From assembly GCA_022394755.1 (NCBI GenBank), contig JAGFCA010000029.1, positions 1 to 64,000 on the forward strand: DNA of 64,000 nucleotides, in the 5' to 3' direction. Position numbers and translations under genes: made by a program. Under the pieces are notes generated by a model. It saw nothing but the letters and a program-made list of their open reading frames with translations. It searched no databases and was not told where the DNA came from. The DNA is from Candidatus Poribacteria bacterium (GTDB lineage Bacteria; Poribacteria; WGA-4E; WGA-3G). This document shows, in pieces, positions 45,107-55,641 of the stretch. How positions within the stretch are numbered: the stretch's first letter is position 1; every line of letters starts with the position of its first letter.

Positions 45107-45363
45107 ATGAATTACCTAATCCTATCTGTTTAAAAAACCTACTTGTAAAGGTTGAATCTTTGTATGTCCATTTTATCATATTTTATAACATTCTGCTATA
45201 TATAGTGAATTGCCTACGTGGTACTTAATTTCAGGTGTTTTTGGCTATGTATGGCATTTCTATAGATTTGATTTGACTGAATTCATTTGATATGATAATG
45301 TGTTATCACAATATATAAGGAGGAAACTCATACTCATTAATGGAGTTGTCGAGTTAAATATAT

Positions 45364-46380
45364 ATGAAAGTAGCAGCAATGTTTGGAGATCAAAAAGGTG
45401 GTTTGGTAGATAAACCAGATCCGAAAGCTGGTGGTGATGTAGCCGTTGTAAAAATACGTGCTGTACCTATGTGTACAGAATATAAAGGTTTCAAAGGCGG
45501 TGGTACTGGAGAAGGTTTTGGCCACGAAGCTGCTGGGGAAGTCGTTGAAGTAGCACAACCCGGTCGAGTAAAAGTTGGTGACCGTGTAGTTGTTCAACCC
45601 CAGAATGCATGTGGTAAGTGCAATATGTGTGTTACAGGTGAACATATTCACTGTACGGGGGGACGTAACATTCGAGAAATGATAGGTGATTATGTTGCGG
45701 GTGCTACCTATGCACAATATATGCATAAGATGGAAGATTTGCTATTTCCTATTCCTGATGATGTTAGTTTCGAACATGGTGGGATGGCTTGTTGTGGGTT
45801 AGGGCCAACATTCGGAGCTATGGAACAGATGGAAGTGGATGCATTAGATACTGTCATGGTTACAGGTTTAGGACCAGTAGGATTGGGTGGTATTATCAAT
45901 GCAAGTTATCGTGGTGCACGTGTTTTTGGTGTGGAGAGTCATCCATATCGTGCTGAACTTGCGAAGAAGTTAGGTGCAGAAGTTGTTCTTGATCCAGGTG
46001 ATGAAGATATTCTTGATCAAATCAGAGACTTGACGAATGGAATAGGTATTGACAAAGCAGTTGATTGTTCTGGCGCATCTGCTGCCCATCGTTTGATGGT
46101 TGATGCTGCACGTAGAAAAGGGCAGGTTTCTTTCGTAGGTGAAGGCGGAGAATTCCCATTAGCTGCAAGTCGTGATATGATACGCAAGGGTCTTGTCCTC
46201 CGTGGAAATTGGCATTATAACCTTGGATTCTTCCCTAAACTGATGAAGGTCATTCAAGAGTCTACAGAGAAGATTGATACATATATCACTCATAGATATC
46301 CAATGAGTCAGGTTCAAGATGCTTGGGAATTGCAGGCTACTGGAGAATGTGGTAAAGTCATTTTAGATCCTTGGGGTTAA
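45364..46380 (+). CDS. Zinc-dependent medium-chain alcohol/polyol dehydrogenase
   Basis: A 338-aa MDR-superfamily dehydrogenase. Catalytic zinc ligands are in the VPMCTEY and GFGHEAAGEV motifs, and the structural zinc lobe is intact (CGKCNMCVTGEHIHC). The NAD-binding loop is VTGLGPVGLGG. It resembles sorbitol or L-threonine dehydrogenase-like enzymes and could oxidise a sugar or polyol. An excellent AAGGAGG occurs at 45317-45323, 40 nt before the ATG, too far to serve it; an in-frame five-codon mini-frame (45340-45357) lies between. The start at 45364 has no clear ribosome site of its own. Confidence 0.9.
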   Translation: MKVAAMFGDQKGGLVDKPDPKAGGDVAVVKIRAVPMCTEYKGFKGGGTGEGFGHEAAGEVVEVAQPGRVKVGDRVVVQPQNACGKCNMCVTGEHIHCTGGRNIREMIGDYVAGATYAQYMHKMEDLLFPIPDDVSFEHGGMACCGLGPTFGAMEQMEVDALDTVMVTGLGPVGLGGIINASYRGARVFGVESHPYRAELAKKLGAEVVLDPGDEDILDQIRDLTNGIGIDKAVDCSGASAAHRLMVDAARRKGQVSFVGEGGEFPLAASRDMIRKGLVLRGNWHYNLGFFPKLMKVIQESTEKIDTYITHRYPMSQVQDAWELQATGECGKVILDPWG

Positions 46381-46712
46381 TCTGTTTGCGATATTTGCTG
46401 AGATCAATTGAAGGATAATTTAACAGGGAGGTGTTATTATTATTGTAGTTTGGACAGTTTGAGGTATACACCTTTAGCCCCTCTGGGGCTTTTATCTTGG
46501 GTAAGGAAAAGTTTTCTACAATCCTTTCACCCTCTGGGGCTTCTTTAGAATTATCTGAAAATCTGTCTTCAGAGTTGGATTGGTGTGAGGAACGTGTTGA
46601 AAAAACCAGATACACTTTGAATATTTATGATACTCTCTCAGAAATTGTGAAAACTATAGTTATAATTAAGACTTCCCTTTTGTTTTTCTAAATTCTTGAT
46701 TGGATTTATTGG
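46381..46712. repeat. Intergenic region with two inverted copies of the palindromic repeat
   Basis: Two copies lie at about 46470-46494 (AGCCCC-TCT-GGGGCT) and 46513-46546 (ACCCTCTGGGGCTT). On the minus strand they read AGCCCCAGAGGG(G), then TGAAAGG, then TGTAGAAAA, matching the 6.2 kb array and the 56.7 kb copies. The first is followed by TTTTAT and may double as a terminator for the dehydrogenase gene. No gene is evident in the interval. Confidence 0.7.
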
Positions 46713-48869
46713 TTAGATACTGAAGAGGACTGTCAGTTTACTCAGTATTGTCCAGGCGTTTGTCTCAAATCCGTTAGATGTATTCCATCTATGGTTGTAT
46801 ACAATATAGAAATCACTACCGGGTCTGTATATATAATTGAGTAAGAAGTTTGCACTTGCCCTTTCTGCACTATCATTCCACTGTGTATATAATTTTGTAA
46901 AGATGCGAGTGTTAAATGCATAATTTATACTACCACCAATGACCGTTGTAGTTAATAAATCTATTTTTGGAAGAAATAGACGATTCTGTCCGAACCTTGT
47001 ATCAATAGCAAGTTGATGTGTAATTCGCCACTGTGTTTCAGCGTAATAACCTAATCTACTACCTTGAAAAAAGTCGCCATAACTGGCACCTGTATATATG
47101 GAAAAGGGTCGACTGCCATCAGAATAAAACCCTATAGAGGTTTGATTCATCTGATATTCACCAGCTGGAATTTCAGCTTCCTCAATGCTAAACGATTCAT
47201 CAACCCGGTCATAATATCGTTGAAAATCAAGATTTACACCATCACCCTGTGGGAATGAGATATCTCCTCCAACATATATCTCCCATCCGATTATATTATA
47301 ATCATGATCCAGTGAATATCTTCCTGATATACCTGAACCAAGATCTCGAACATATTTTTTATTGATCTGTTCATTTGCTCCAGTACTAACATGAAGTGAT
47401 CTAATATCCCTTCTGTACATGTATCCCATCTCTGATGTAAAGTCAGGACCGATATCAAGATAAGAAGCATTAAGCCTAAAGTGTTCATTCCGCCAATTAT
47501 TTGATAAGTAAAAAGCAATATCATTCTCATCAGGATTTGGAGACCAACTACCAACAGTCATTGCCCGCATACGCCACTGGTCCTGTGGTCGAATAAAAAT
47601 ATCAATTCCACCGTTACGATGGAATCCATCACTGAAATCACTTTGTCTGTTTGTCATGATGAAACCAACACTTGAATCACTCAATATGTTCCTTTGCATT
47701 CTGAGAACAGAAAAATTTGTCATTGGTGTATCTCCCGAAGCAGCTGTTGTCATATTGAGAGCACCAATACTATAATCTTCAACTTTTCCTGTAAGTTTTC
47801 CACCGCCAAGAATTCTCACCTCTTCTTCATCCTCAATACCAATACGTCGGCTGTAGAAAACAGAGAGAGGTGGTGGTCCCCAATCACCAAGACCCGCACC
47901 AAAAGCAAATAATCCACTTCCTTCCAAGAAAAAATCTCTCCTTTCAGGGAAATATAGACTGAATCTATTAAGGTTTACTTCCTCTTGGTCTGCTTCGACT
48001 TGTGCAAAGTCGGTATTTATAGTCAAATCTAATGTTAGGTTTGATGTAATACCGTATTTCATATCCAAACCGAGATCCCCTGCCGTTCCTTGTTGCCACT
48101 GATCGTCTTCAAGTATGTCTTCCATACCACCAAGTAGATAGGGTTTTAAATCCAATTGTGCAGGTGAAGTAATATCTTGTAACCCTATTAATTTTCCTTG
48201 ATAAATTGGATGGAAAGTTCCTGGCCAACTTTGACTTTTTGGCACTTGAATCCATTGTGATGTTTCATTTGTTCGTGATATGTTTCTACCAAAATTAACA
48301 CCCCATACCATCGTTTCTTGTGGTTTAAACCTAAGTTGGTTGAAAGGAATTGCTATTTCCACAGTCCATCCTTTTTCGTGTATTTGTCCAGCGGCTTCCC
48401 ATATACAATCCCAACTACCGTTTAGATTTTCTCCACCACCTGTTACTGCTGTATCCGATTTTGCTCCTAATGGATTAATTCGAAAGAAAAAACACTGCCT
48501 TTTATCACCATAGGTATCCAACATGATGTATACATTATCGTTTTGCCAAAGATTACCGTCCCGTCGCATCTCATTCGCAACTATCTTATCTGGTTTGGAA
48601 TCGAAACAATTAAAGGATATGTATATTTTCTCTTTATTATACAGTATCCGAACTTCTGTTTTTTCGGATAATGGTTCACCCTCATTAGGATATTGTTGTG
48701 TAAAATCATCTATTAATTGAGTTTCAGACCAATCCTTTTCATTAAGAATTCCATCGATTACGATAATCTCTTCTGTTCTAAGTGCTCCAACTTCCTTTTT
48801 ATCTATATCGGCATTAATGTGGGGTACAATTGAGGTGAGTAATATTATTAGGACTAACCGGTATGACAT
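46713..48869 (-). CDS. DUF5916 carbohydrate-binding / outer-membrane protein
   Basis: A 718-aa exported protein with a signal peptide (to about residue 20, IVPHINA). The N-terminal about 200 residues form a family-9 carbohydrate-binding-like domain (IIVIDGILNEKDWSET, NKEKIYISFNCFDSK, DGNLWQNDNVYIMLDTYGD, WDCIWEAAGQI, WTVEIAIPFNQLRF). The rest is DUF5916-type, with RRDFFLEGSGLFAFG and repeated strands ending in an aromatic C terminus (NAWTILSKLTVLFSI), consistent with an outer-membrane beta barrel. It probably binds or transports glycan at the cell surface (inference). AAGGA precedes ATG 48869. A paralog at 38.4 kb carries a stop codon. Confidence 0.87.
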   Translation of the reverse strand: MSYRLVLIILLTSIVPHINADIDKKEVGALRTEEIIVIDGILNEKDWSETQLIDDFTQQYPNEGEPLSEKTEVRILYNKEKIYISFNCFDSKPDKIVANEMRRDGNLWQNDNVYIMLDTYGDKRQCFFFRINPLGAKSDTAVTGGGENLNGSWDCIWEAAGQIHEKGWTVEIAIPFNQLRFKPQETMVWGVNFGRNISRTNETSQWIQVPKSQSWPGTFHPIYQGKLIGLQDITSPAQLDLKPYLLGGMEDILEDDQWQQGTAGDLGLDMKYGITSNLTLDLTINTDFAQVEADQEEVNLNRFSLYFPERRDFFLEGSGLFAFGAGLGDWGPPPLSVFYSRRIGIEDEEEVRILGGGKLTGKVEDYSIGALNMTTAASGDTPMTNFSVLRMQRNILSDSSVGFIMTNRQSDFSDGFHRNGGIDIFIRPQDQWRMRAMTVGSWSPNPDENDIAFYLSNNWRNEHFRLNASYLDIGPDFTSEMGYMYRRDIRSLHVSTGANEQINKKYVRDLGSGISGRYSLDHDYNIIGWEIYVGGDISFPQGDGVNLDFQRYYDRVDESFSIEEAEIPAGEYQMNQTSIGFYSDGSRPFSIYTGASYGDFFQGSRLGYYAETQWRITHQLAIDTRFGQNRLFLPKIDLLTTTVIGGSINYAFNTRIFTKLYTQWNDSAERASANFLLNYIYRPGSDFYIVYNHRWNTSNGFETNAWTILSKLTVLFSI

Positions 48870-49408
48870 AATTTTTCCTTCTACTAATTTGTCAATTTGA
48901 ACGTATTAAGTCAATTTCGTTGTGTGATAACCTGGTGTTGCTTAGTAGAGTTAACGTCATATTTTAAGTGCAGTTTAAGATAATTTCCATTATACAAGAC
49001 CTTCGGCACTTACCTGTGATTTAGGTGAATGCAGTCATTGTCAATATAACCATATACAGCAATTTAATGAGTTTAACATATTCTATTTTTGTATTAAGTT
49101 GACTGTATCACAGATAATACAGATTACATGGGGACTGTTATTCCTTAAACAAAAGAGTCTAATGTCTAAATTGATACCTATAATGTATATCCTTTTGAAG
49201 AAATCAATATACTACGTTTAAGTCTTTTGGATTTTATCAATGGGATTGACCGAAATAGGGTGAGAAGTACACACAATTTAGCTTGTTTTGGAGTATCTTG
49301 AAGGTGAATCAAGATTTGTAGGAACATGATGTGGATTATATATATAGTAGTATGCCACATTTACTCTTACAAGCTTTTCGAAAGTGAATGGTTTAATATT
49401 CAAAGATT
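48870..49408. other. Gene-free interval
   Basis: No convincing coding frame. The segment 49101-49127 is a reverse-oriented, degenerate copy of the short repeat noted at 6476-6501. The remainder is A+T-rich without clear terminators or promoters. Confidence 0.5.
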
Positions 49409-50953
49409 TTAAGAAGTGTTGGGTAAGTCTCTTAGACGGAATGAATAGAGGCTTGCATTATTAAGTATAAACCTTAATCTTAAGGGTTGGGTTGCTTGGG
49501 TAATAGATACATTCTTCCATTTTACTTGATGATGTATCTCATCATCAGTTAGGGACAAACAATCATCTATTGAGAATCCTTGTTGAACTTTTCCATCTTC
49601 AGATAATACCTCAACCCCTATTTCTCCATTACTGGCATCTCCATTAATTTCAAGAGTCTTCACAGGGAGATCTATTGTAATGGTTTCAATAATCCCTGTT
49701 TTTTGATTAGCATCCATAGAAGCGAATCCGTCTAACCTCCATTTTGCCAATCCAATAGCCTTATGTCGGTCTTTCATCATGGCACCATGAGTATGTTCTG
49801 TACCGGTATAATACCAATGGATTTCATTTTCGGTGATAATGGGTTGTGTTGCTGTTCCCATAACCATTCCTCTATCAAATGCATCATCACCCCCTCGTGG
49901 GATAATTGGAGTTCTAATGTCATCAGGATAATCCCAATTGAATCCGTCTCTACTACAAACCAATTGTGCATCTATAGGACCGTCTACAGGTATTTCATGC
50001 TCTGCTGCTCCAGGACCAGTAACATACAAAACACCGGCAATTCCGACATATTGATTATGATACAAGAAACCGGACATATTATGTATTTCCGCCCGATCAG
50101 GATTATATCTGCTTGAACCAATCTCATCATCAAGTTCAGTCGCTCTGAACATAGGTTCAAGTGGTTTCCATGGACCTTCCAAGCTTTGACTTTCAGTATA
50201 ATCTATCATCCTACGTGCGTCTTTATCTTTATCACGAGTAAGACAATAAGCACGAAAAAGTGAAGTACTCTTATCATAAACTACATTGAATCCACCTTCG
50301 TTGTTACGTTCTGCCACAGGTTCCAAATAGTTTGAATCATCCCATCGAATACCATCTGGTGATGTAAGTAGATATACATTTCTGTATCTTCTGCAGAAAC
50401 CTATCATCTTATATCGTTTCTGTATATCAGACTCCTTGTCATCACGGAATACACAGGCACCGTGTAGGTCCCATACGATATTGTTGTTTGGATTACCATT
50501 AAATTCAAAGATACCAAGATTCGGCTTCTTCCATATCAGTCCATCATCACTTTCAGCATAACACGTCAGATCACCACGATCATTCTCAACAAACTTTCGT
50601 CCATAGGAATCGTGAGTCTTTCCTCTGTATGTAGATGGATTTCTACCGGGACGTGGTACATATAATCCGGGAATTTCATTTGCTTCAAATCGCCAATGTG
50701 GACCCATACGACACATATACCACATACGGTATTTGCCATAGACTTCATCATACATGGTAGTTCCATATAGATGAACGCGTCTGGATTGATCTGGACCCCC
50801 ATGTTCCCAGGGGTTATCTGGGTCTGGTTCAAGAACTGGGATTGGATGTTTTTTACATTCATGAATTGTCCTTATAACATTCTGTTTTGATGAAATTAGT
50901 TCATCATCTAAGAATAGATGTGTGCCAGACGTAGTTAATGGATTCTCATTCAA
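49409..50953 (-). CDS. Five-bladed beta-propeller glycosidase-like protein (GH32/GH43/GH130-like)
   Basis: A 514-aa protein without a signal peptide. The pattern of HLFLDDELIS, GTTMYDEVYGKYRMWYMC, CYAESDDGLIWKKPNLG, FRDDKESDIQKRYKMIGF and CSRDGFNWDYPDD is typical of five-bladed-propeller glycoside hydrolases and their uncharacterised relatives, in which DG.xW repeats mark blades. The C-terminal about 90 residues form a beta-sandwich. Catalytic residues cannot be assigned with confidence, so activity is unproven. The start is TTG with GAGGT 9 nt upstream. It begins 24 nt after the stop of a secreted LamG gene on the same strand, so the two are probably cotranscribed. Confidence 0.72.
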   Translation of the reverse strand: MNENPLTTSGTHLFLDDELISSKQNVIRTIHECKKHPIPVLEPDPDNPWEHGGPDQSRRVHLYGTTMYDEVYGKYRMWYMCRMGPHWRFEANEIPGLYVPRPGRNPSTYRGKTHDSYGRKFVENDRGDLTCYAESDDGLIWKKPNLGIFEFNGNPNNNIVWDLHGACVFRDDKESDIQKRYKMIGFCRRYRNVYLLTSPDGIRWDDSNYLEPVAERNNEGGFNVVYDKSTSLFRAYCLTRDKDKDARRMIDYTESQSLEGPWKPLEPMFRATELDDEIGSSRYNPDRAEIHNMSGFLYHNQYVGIAGVLYVTGPGAAEHEIPVDGPIDAQLVCSRDGFNWDYPDDIRTPIIPRGGDDAFDRGMVMGTATQPIITENEIHWYYTGTEHTHGAMMKDRHKAIGLAKWRLDGFASMDANQKTGIIETITIDLPVKTLEINGDASNGEIGVEVLSEDGKVQQGFSIDDCLSLTDDEIHHQVKWKNVSITQATQPLRLRFILNNASLYSFRLRDLPNTS

Positions 50954-50977
50954 TTTATATTACCTCTATATAAGACC

Positions 50978-51784
50978 TTATAGACTATGCCGATTATTTA
51001 AATTTCTTATTTTTCCCCAAGTTGTGGTTAGTTTACCTACAACACTGACATCAAGAGTGTTAACTTCCAAACTATTAATCTCATCTTCACTCAATACGGT
51101 ATTATAGATTCTGGCATCATCAATCCGGGCAACTATCCAGCCATGAGCAGTTCCACCAATAAGTGCTCTTGGACCGAAAAGTGCTTCTACATTTCCTTCA
51201 TTCCAAGAGACGATAGGACCAAGAGTGTAATCACCAATTATGTCACCATTTCGATATATTGTAATCTTTGCTTTTCCATCAGAATCTTCATAAGAGATAG
51301 CTAATTGAATTAATTTACCTTTTTCTTTTTCTTCAAAACCTGGAATTGCATCTTGTGTTCGTCTGAAATGGCTACTACCTGCCATCCATCTTTTATCTTG
51401 TCTTTCAGCATAAACAATTGCATCAAATTTATCAGAACTACTTTGATTGACTGCAATGGTTGCACCTCGTTTAATGTTCAGATCATCTAAAAATAGCCAG
51501 GTGACTAATGTTTTATTTGGACCGATTTGTGGTCCTTCATATCCAGTAGTTAATGCCCACTTTGAATCTCCAATGTATAACTTACCGTCTTTCACTTCTG
51601 CACCATTGAATTTAATATCACCAAAATGACCTGTAAGATCTTTTATCTCTTCCCCTTTTTCAAAGGTCCAGTGTCCAATTAGGTCCTCTTCTTTTGCGTT
51701 CTGTGCAATACAGAGTGTCATGGATATTAGTAGCATAAAGATAACAGGTGTTACATAATATACCGAACTTAACAGATTTCGCAT
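50978..51784 (-). CDS. Secreted LamG-domain protein with C-terminal KLTTTW tail
   Basis: A 268-aa exported protein. Residues 1-28 are the signal peptide (VIFMLLISMTLCIAQ). A LamG fold follows (LIGHWTFEKGEEIKDLTG, GDIKFNGAEVKDGKLYIG, KTLVTWLFLDD, KITIYRNGDIIGDY, ARIDDARIYNTVLSEDEI). The tail VVGKLTTTWGKIRN is followed by eight extra residues (LNNRHSL end), the longest extension beyond the motif in this set. AAGGAGA lies 8 nt before the ATG. The gene leads a probable two-gene unit with the propeller glycosidase-like protein, linking the tail family to carbohydrate enzymes. Confidence 0.87.
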   Translation of the reverse strand: MRNLLSSVYYVTPVIFMLLISMTLCIAQNAKEEDLIGHWTFEKGEEIKDLTGHFGDIKFNGAEVKDGKLYIGDSKWALTTGYEGPQIGPNKTLVTWLFLDDLNIKRGATIAVNQSSSDKFDAIVYAERQDKRWMAGSSHFRRTQDAIPGFEEKEKGKLIQLAISYEDSDGKAKITIYRNGDIIGDYTLGPIVSWNEGNVEALFGPRALIGGTAHGWIVARIDDARIYNTVLSEDEINSLEVNTLDVSVVGKLTTTWGKIRNLNNRHSL

Positions 51785-51933
51785 GATCTTCTCCTTTAAG
51801 TAGGATACAGAGTTTCTCTTATTTATCTTGAAATTTAGTTTAAGTTACCATGTATAGGGATTTATGTCACGTTGATTTAATGTGAGTTGATAATAAGAGG
51901 TTAAACATCATTTGAGATAAAGAACACTTTCCT

Positions 51934-51957
51934 ATGTTCGGTTAGGAAACCGAACAT
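51934..51957. terminator. Perfect hairpin between the ABC exporter and the LamG gene
   Basis: 10-bp arms ATGTTCGGTT and AACCGAACAT with loop AGGA, about 100 nt past the exporter stop codon (minus strand). No T-tract follows on the minus strand, so it could be a terminator of a non-canonical type or a leader hairpin upstream of the LamG gene. Confidence 0.45.
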
Positions 51958-52057
51958 CCCAGTCAGGGTATTAACTCATTCCTATAACAAATATAAATCT
52001 GATTTAACTAATTCACGTTGATTTAGTTAATATTGGGTAATATAGAAATCTGGTTTC

Positions 52058-53809
52058 TTACTCACCAGACCATAGACGTTGCATTTCTCTTGAAGATACA
52101 AGTAATTCATCTAATGTACCTACAGCATCTATACGTCCTTCTTTTAATACAACAATCTGATCAGCACGTTGTAAAGCAGGTCTGCGGTGAGATACAACAA
52201 GGCAAGTGGCTTGTCTTGTCTGAAATAGACGTTCCCACAAAGTCTGTTCAGTTTCAACATCTAACCCAGATGAAAGATCATCAAAGACAAGCAATTCTGT
52301 TTCACGAATAAACATCCTTGCTGCTGCTGTTCGTTGCATTTGACCCCCAGAAAGTTTTACCCCTCGTGGTCCAACGATTGTGTCAAGACCATCTTCCAAT
52401 GTGGGTAAATCTTGTTCCATGACACCGAGACGGATTGCCCTATTTAGAGAATCCCAATTCCATGGTATACCCAACAAAATGTTATCACTCATTTTCTCAC
52501 TGAAGAGTTTCGGTGTTTGTGGTGTATATGCTGACCGAGGAGGAATGAAATGTGATTTAGGATCTTCGACTAAAGATCCGTTCCAATAAATTTCTCCTGA
52601 CTGTTTAGGTAAAATACCTAATAATGTCTGTAAGAGAGTGGTTTTTCCTGCTCCAATCTGTCCAGTAATTACTGTAAATGAACCAGCAGAAATATTCAAA
52701 TCTATATTCTCAATACCATCTATTCCATTATCATATTGATAGGTAAGTCCTGAAACTGTTAGATTCTCTAATTTATCAGTTGATGTCCTTTCAATAGCAG
52801 TTAATTTCGGTTGTTTATCAATTAAATATATTGGTGTATGTTCGACTAAATCATTTACTTGCATTTCATCGACTGTTTCTTCCATACGAGAAAATGATAC
52901 CTCTGCCCTCTTATGTTGTGCCATTGTACTACCAATTAATGAACCGCTTCTTGCCACATCCCCGATATAGGTTGTGAAGAGTGCAAAGTCTCCTACGGTG
53001 AAGGTTCCTGACTTCATCTGTTCAGCGATAAGAATAAGAATCACACCGGTAGCAAGATTATTTATATTAAAACTTATTGAACGAAGAACTTGGTTAAAAA
53101 GGTTGTCTATAAGTGTTGTTTTTCTTCTTGAATCATTGAGTTTTCTGTAATGAGTAATTACGTTAGATTCCGTTCGAGCAACCTTCACTGCTAATATAGA
53201 TTGAAACAGTTCATTTATGAAGTTAGTAGATTGTTCAGTTGCAACACGTTGTGCAGTTCTATACCTTAGAATGAATTTTCTTGACACATTTACTACGGTA
53301 ATAATCAGTATAGCTGGAATGACAGTAATGATGGTTACCAAGACATCGATTCGTATCATCCAGATAAATGCTAATACAGCAAATGTAAGATTCCCCCATA
53401 AATGTATATACTGTTCAAGATAACTCAATATTGCTTGTGCATCATCTCTAAACCTATTTGTAACTTCACCTGAAGTCGATACGACACGCTGAGGGGAAGA
53501 CATATTCAAAATTGACGTTAAAAGATTCTTTCTTAGAATACTTGTAATTGCATATCGCCATCTTGCCCACACAAATGCTGAACTAATTAATACACTTCTA
53601 TCTCCTAATTCAGCAATGACAAATAGAGCGACTATTGTCCATGCGTTAAATCCTGCAGTAGAATCTCCTGATAGCGTATCGAAAAAAGCTTTCATGATGA
53701 TTCCAACCACAAAAGGCATTAAATCATCTAACCCGCGTAATAAGATTGTACCGAGAAACAGAAATGGACGGTATCGTAATAAATGAATAGTGGCTTTACC
53801 AGCTTTCAC
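52058..53809 (-). CDS. ABC exporter half-transporter, degenerate Walker B subunit
   Basis: A 583-aa fused membrane-ATPase half transporter: six-span membrane domain (residues about 10-310), then the ATPase with Walker [13 protein letters not shown] (near 386), Q-loop YTPQTPKLF, canonical signature KLSGGQMQR, Walker [13 protein letters not shown] (near 510) and switch histidine VVSHRRPA. The catalytic glutamate after Walker B is replaced by Asp, as in the impaired subunit of heterodimeric exporters. Its start overlaps the upstream partner by 4 nt (ATGA), showing translational coupling. The partner carries the complementary defect, so together they form one canonical and one degenerate ATP site. 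Substrate (drug, lipid or peptide) is unknown. Confidence 0.93.
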   Translation of the reverse strand: MKAGKATIHLLRYRPFLFLGTILLRGLDDLMPFVVGIIMKAFFDTLSGDSTAGFNAWTIVALFVIAELGDRSVLISSAFVWARWRYAITSILRKNLLTSILNMSSPQRVVSTSGEVTNRFRDDAQAILSYLEQYIHLWGNLTFAVLAFIWMIRIDVLVTIITVIPAILIITVVNVSRKFILRYRTAQRVATEQSTNFINELFQSILAVKVARTESNVITHYRKLNDSRRKTTLIDNLFNQVLRSISFNINNLATGVILILIAEQMKSGTFTVGDFALFTTYIGDVARSGSLIGSTMAQHKRAEVSFSRMEETVDEMQVNDLVEHTPIYLIDKQPKLTAIERTSTDKLENLTVSGLTYQYDNGIDGIENIDLNISAGSFTVITGQIGAGKTTLLQTLLGILPKQSGEIYWNGSLVEDPKSHFIPPRSAYTPQTPKLFSEKMSDNILLGIPWNWDSLNRAIRLGVMEQDLPTLEDGLDTIVGPRGVKLSGGQMQRTAAARMFIRETELLVFDDLSSGLDVETEQTLWERLFQTRQATCLVVSHRRPALQRADQIVVLKEGRIDAVGTLDELLVSSREMQRLWSGE

Positions 53810-55548
53810 TGTATCATCTCCTCCATACCTGTTTTAAGAAGTCCAGAGAAGACTGATCTTGGATTATTCACGAGTTGGTTTCGATCTCCATATTCTTGGA
53901 TAGACCCGTCTTGTAGAATCATAATTTCATCTACTTGTTGTACCGTTCCAAGTCTATGTGCAATTATAATGCTGGTTCTTCCATTTAACAAACGTTGAAC
54001 AGCTTGATCAATTCGTTGTTCTGTGGCAGGATCTAATCTTGAGGAGGGTTCATCTAAAATAACTATACTTGGATCCTTCAGAAACACTCTTGCAAATGCT
54101 AATAGTTGTGCTTCTCCAGCTGACATACCTGTCCCTTCAAGAAGAGTATCAAGACCATTTGGCAGTGATTGATACCAATCGGTTAAACCAAGTTCATCAA
54201 TTACTGTATGTATTTCTTTGTCAGATATCTCACTATTAAATAGTGTCATGTTATCTCTAACGGTGGCATTAAAGAGTTGAACATCTTGTGTAACCAATCC
54301 AATTCTATTCCTAAGTTCATCTAAAGAGAGTGTACCAATATCTTTACCACCCATATTAATTGTGCCAAGATTCACATCATAAAGGCGAAAGAGTAGTCTG
54401 GTAATAGTCGTTTTTCCACTTCCGGTTCTTCCCAATAAGCCTAACGACTTACCGGGTTGTAATTGGAATGATATATCTCTGAGTACATACTCATCATCAG
54501 TGTAGCGAAACGATACATTATCAAACTCAATTCCATGTGTATTATGTTTTTCAAGGGATTCTGTACCATCTTCAATAACAGAATTTATACTATATAATTC
54601 TTCTATACGTGTGAAACCAGCGGTTGCACGTTGTAATTCGTTTATTTGACGGCTAATCATAATTAGGGGTCCGCGCAGCATTCTGGTATAATGAATCACT
54701 AAATAAACTGTACCAATCGTGAAATCACCTCTTTGAAATAGGTATATACATATTCCCATACTCAAGGCAAATCCCAGTGTGAACATCACACCACTAATTG
54801 TCTGTAACACCTCACCCATTACATGTGCTTTTACAGAACGACCATATACATCTCTATTTTCATCGTAAAATCGATCCAGAGTATAACCGATACCACCGTT
54901 AGTCCTGAGATCAGGTATACCAGTGAATCGTTCCTCCAGAAAACCGAATAACTTTGAATATCCTTCACGTTCCGATGTGTATATTGGAACAGCGATATTA
55001 CGTGTTAGGTTGTATATTATCAATGCAATAATAACGAAGGCAATTAATGCAAAGCCAATTCTCCAATCCTCACGATAAATAAGGATAATGACACCGATTA
55101 ATAAAATAAAACTACCGAGGATAGATATAATGAATTCGGAGAAAAAGTTTGAGAGTGTAGTTGTGTCTCCATCAACCCGTTCAACCATTTCCCCTGGTGT
55201 ATGTTCATGGTGGAATGACATATCTAGTTGTAAACAGTGTTCAGCCAGGTCCCCTCTCATTTCGTTAGTTGCACGCCAACCGACATCCTGTCCCATATAG
55301 GTTGTAACTAACATGACAATTTGTCTAATGAGTCCAATAGCAAGAAACGCGCAACCAGCAATTATGAGGTTACGCGTTTCACCACCATCTTTGGCAGTGT
55401 CAATGAAATACCGTAGTATTTGGGGATTAACTAATTGGAGACCAATCCCTGTAAACATAAAAACGGCAAGAAATGCTACTCTATACTTTAGAGGTTTTAG
55501 ATATTGTGACAGTAGTGCAGCATAACGCCTAAATGGCACTTTTTCCAA
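53806..55548 (-). CDS. ABC exporter half-transporter, canonical Walker B subunit
   Basis: A 580-aa half transporter. A membrane domain with six spans occupies residues about 20-310; the ATPase carries Walker [12 protein letters not shown] (near 377), Q-loop LVTQDVQLF, a non-canonical signature GMSAGEAQ, Walker [13 protein letters not shown] with the catalytic Glu, and switch histidine [10 protein letters not shown]. In a heterodimer, this changed signature faces the Asp-containing Walker B of the partner, and the partner LSGGQ faces the intact Walker B here, the expected arrangement for asymmetric exporters such as BmrCD or TM287/288. It is the first gene of the pair. GTG/ATG choice near 55548 is not critical. 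Confidence 0.93.
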   Translation of the reverse strand: MEKVPFRRYAALLSQYLKPLKYRVAFLAVFMFTGIGLQLVNPQILRYFIDTAKDGGETRNLIIAGCAFLAIGLIRQIVMLVTTYMGQDVGWRATNEMRGDLAEHCLQLDMSFHHEHTPGEMVERVDGDTTTLSNFFSEFIISILGSFILLIGVIILIYREDWRIGFALIAFVIIALIIYNLTRNIAVPIYTSEREGYSKLFGFLEERFTGIPDLRTNGGIGYTLDRFYDENRDVYGRSVKAHVMGEVLQTISGVMFTLGFALSMGICIYLFQRGDFTIGTVYLVIHYTRMLRGPLIMISRQINELQRATAGFTRIEELYSINSVIEDGTESLEKHNTHGIEFDNVSFRYTDDEYVLRDISFQLQPGKSLGLLGRTGSGKTTITRLLFRLYDVNLGTINMGGKDIGTLSLDELRNRIGLVTQDVQLFNATVRDNMTLFNSEISDKEIHTVIDELGLTDWYQSLPNGLDTLLEGTGMSAGEAQLLAFARVFLKDPSIVILDEPSSRLDPATEQRIDQAVQRLLNGRTSIIIAHRLGTVQQVDEIMILQDGSIQEYGDRNQLVNNPRSVFSGLLKTGMEEMIQ

Positions 55549-55641
55549 TCTTGGTCAAGTCCTTCCATATCTAAATAATCAATTATTGAGCAATATAAAA
55601 ATCATTGGGATTTGATTTAACCGACATTAACACAAGTAAAT

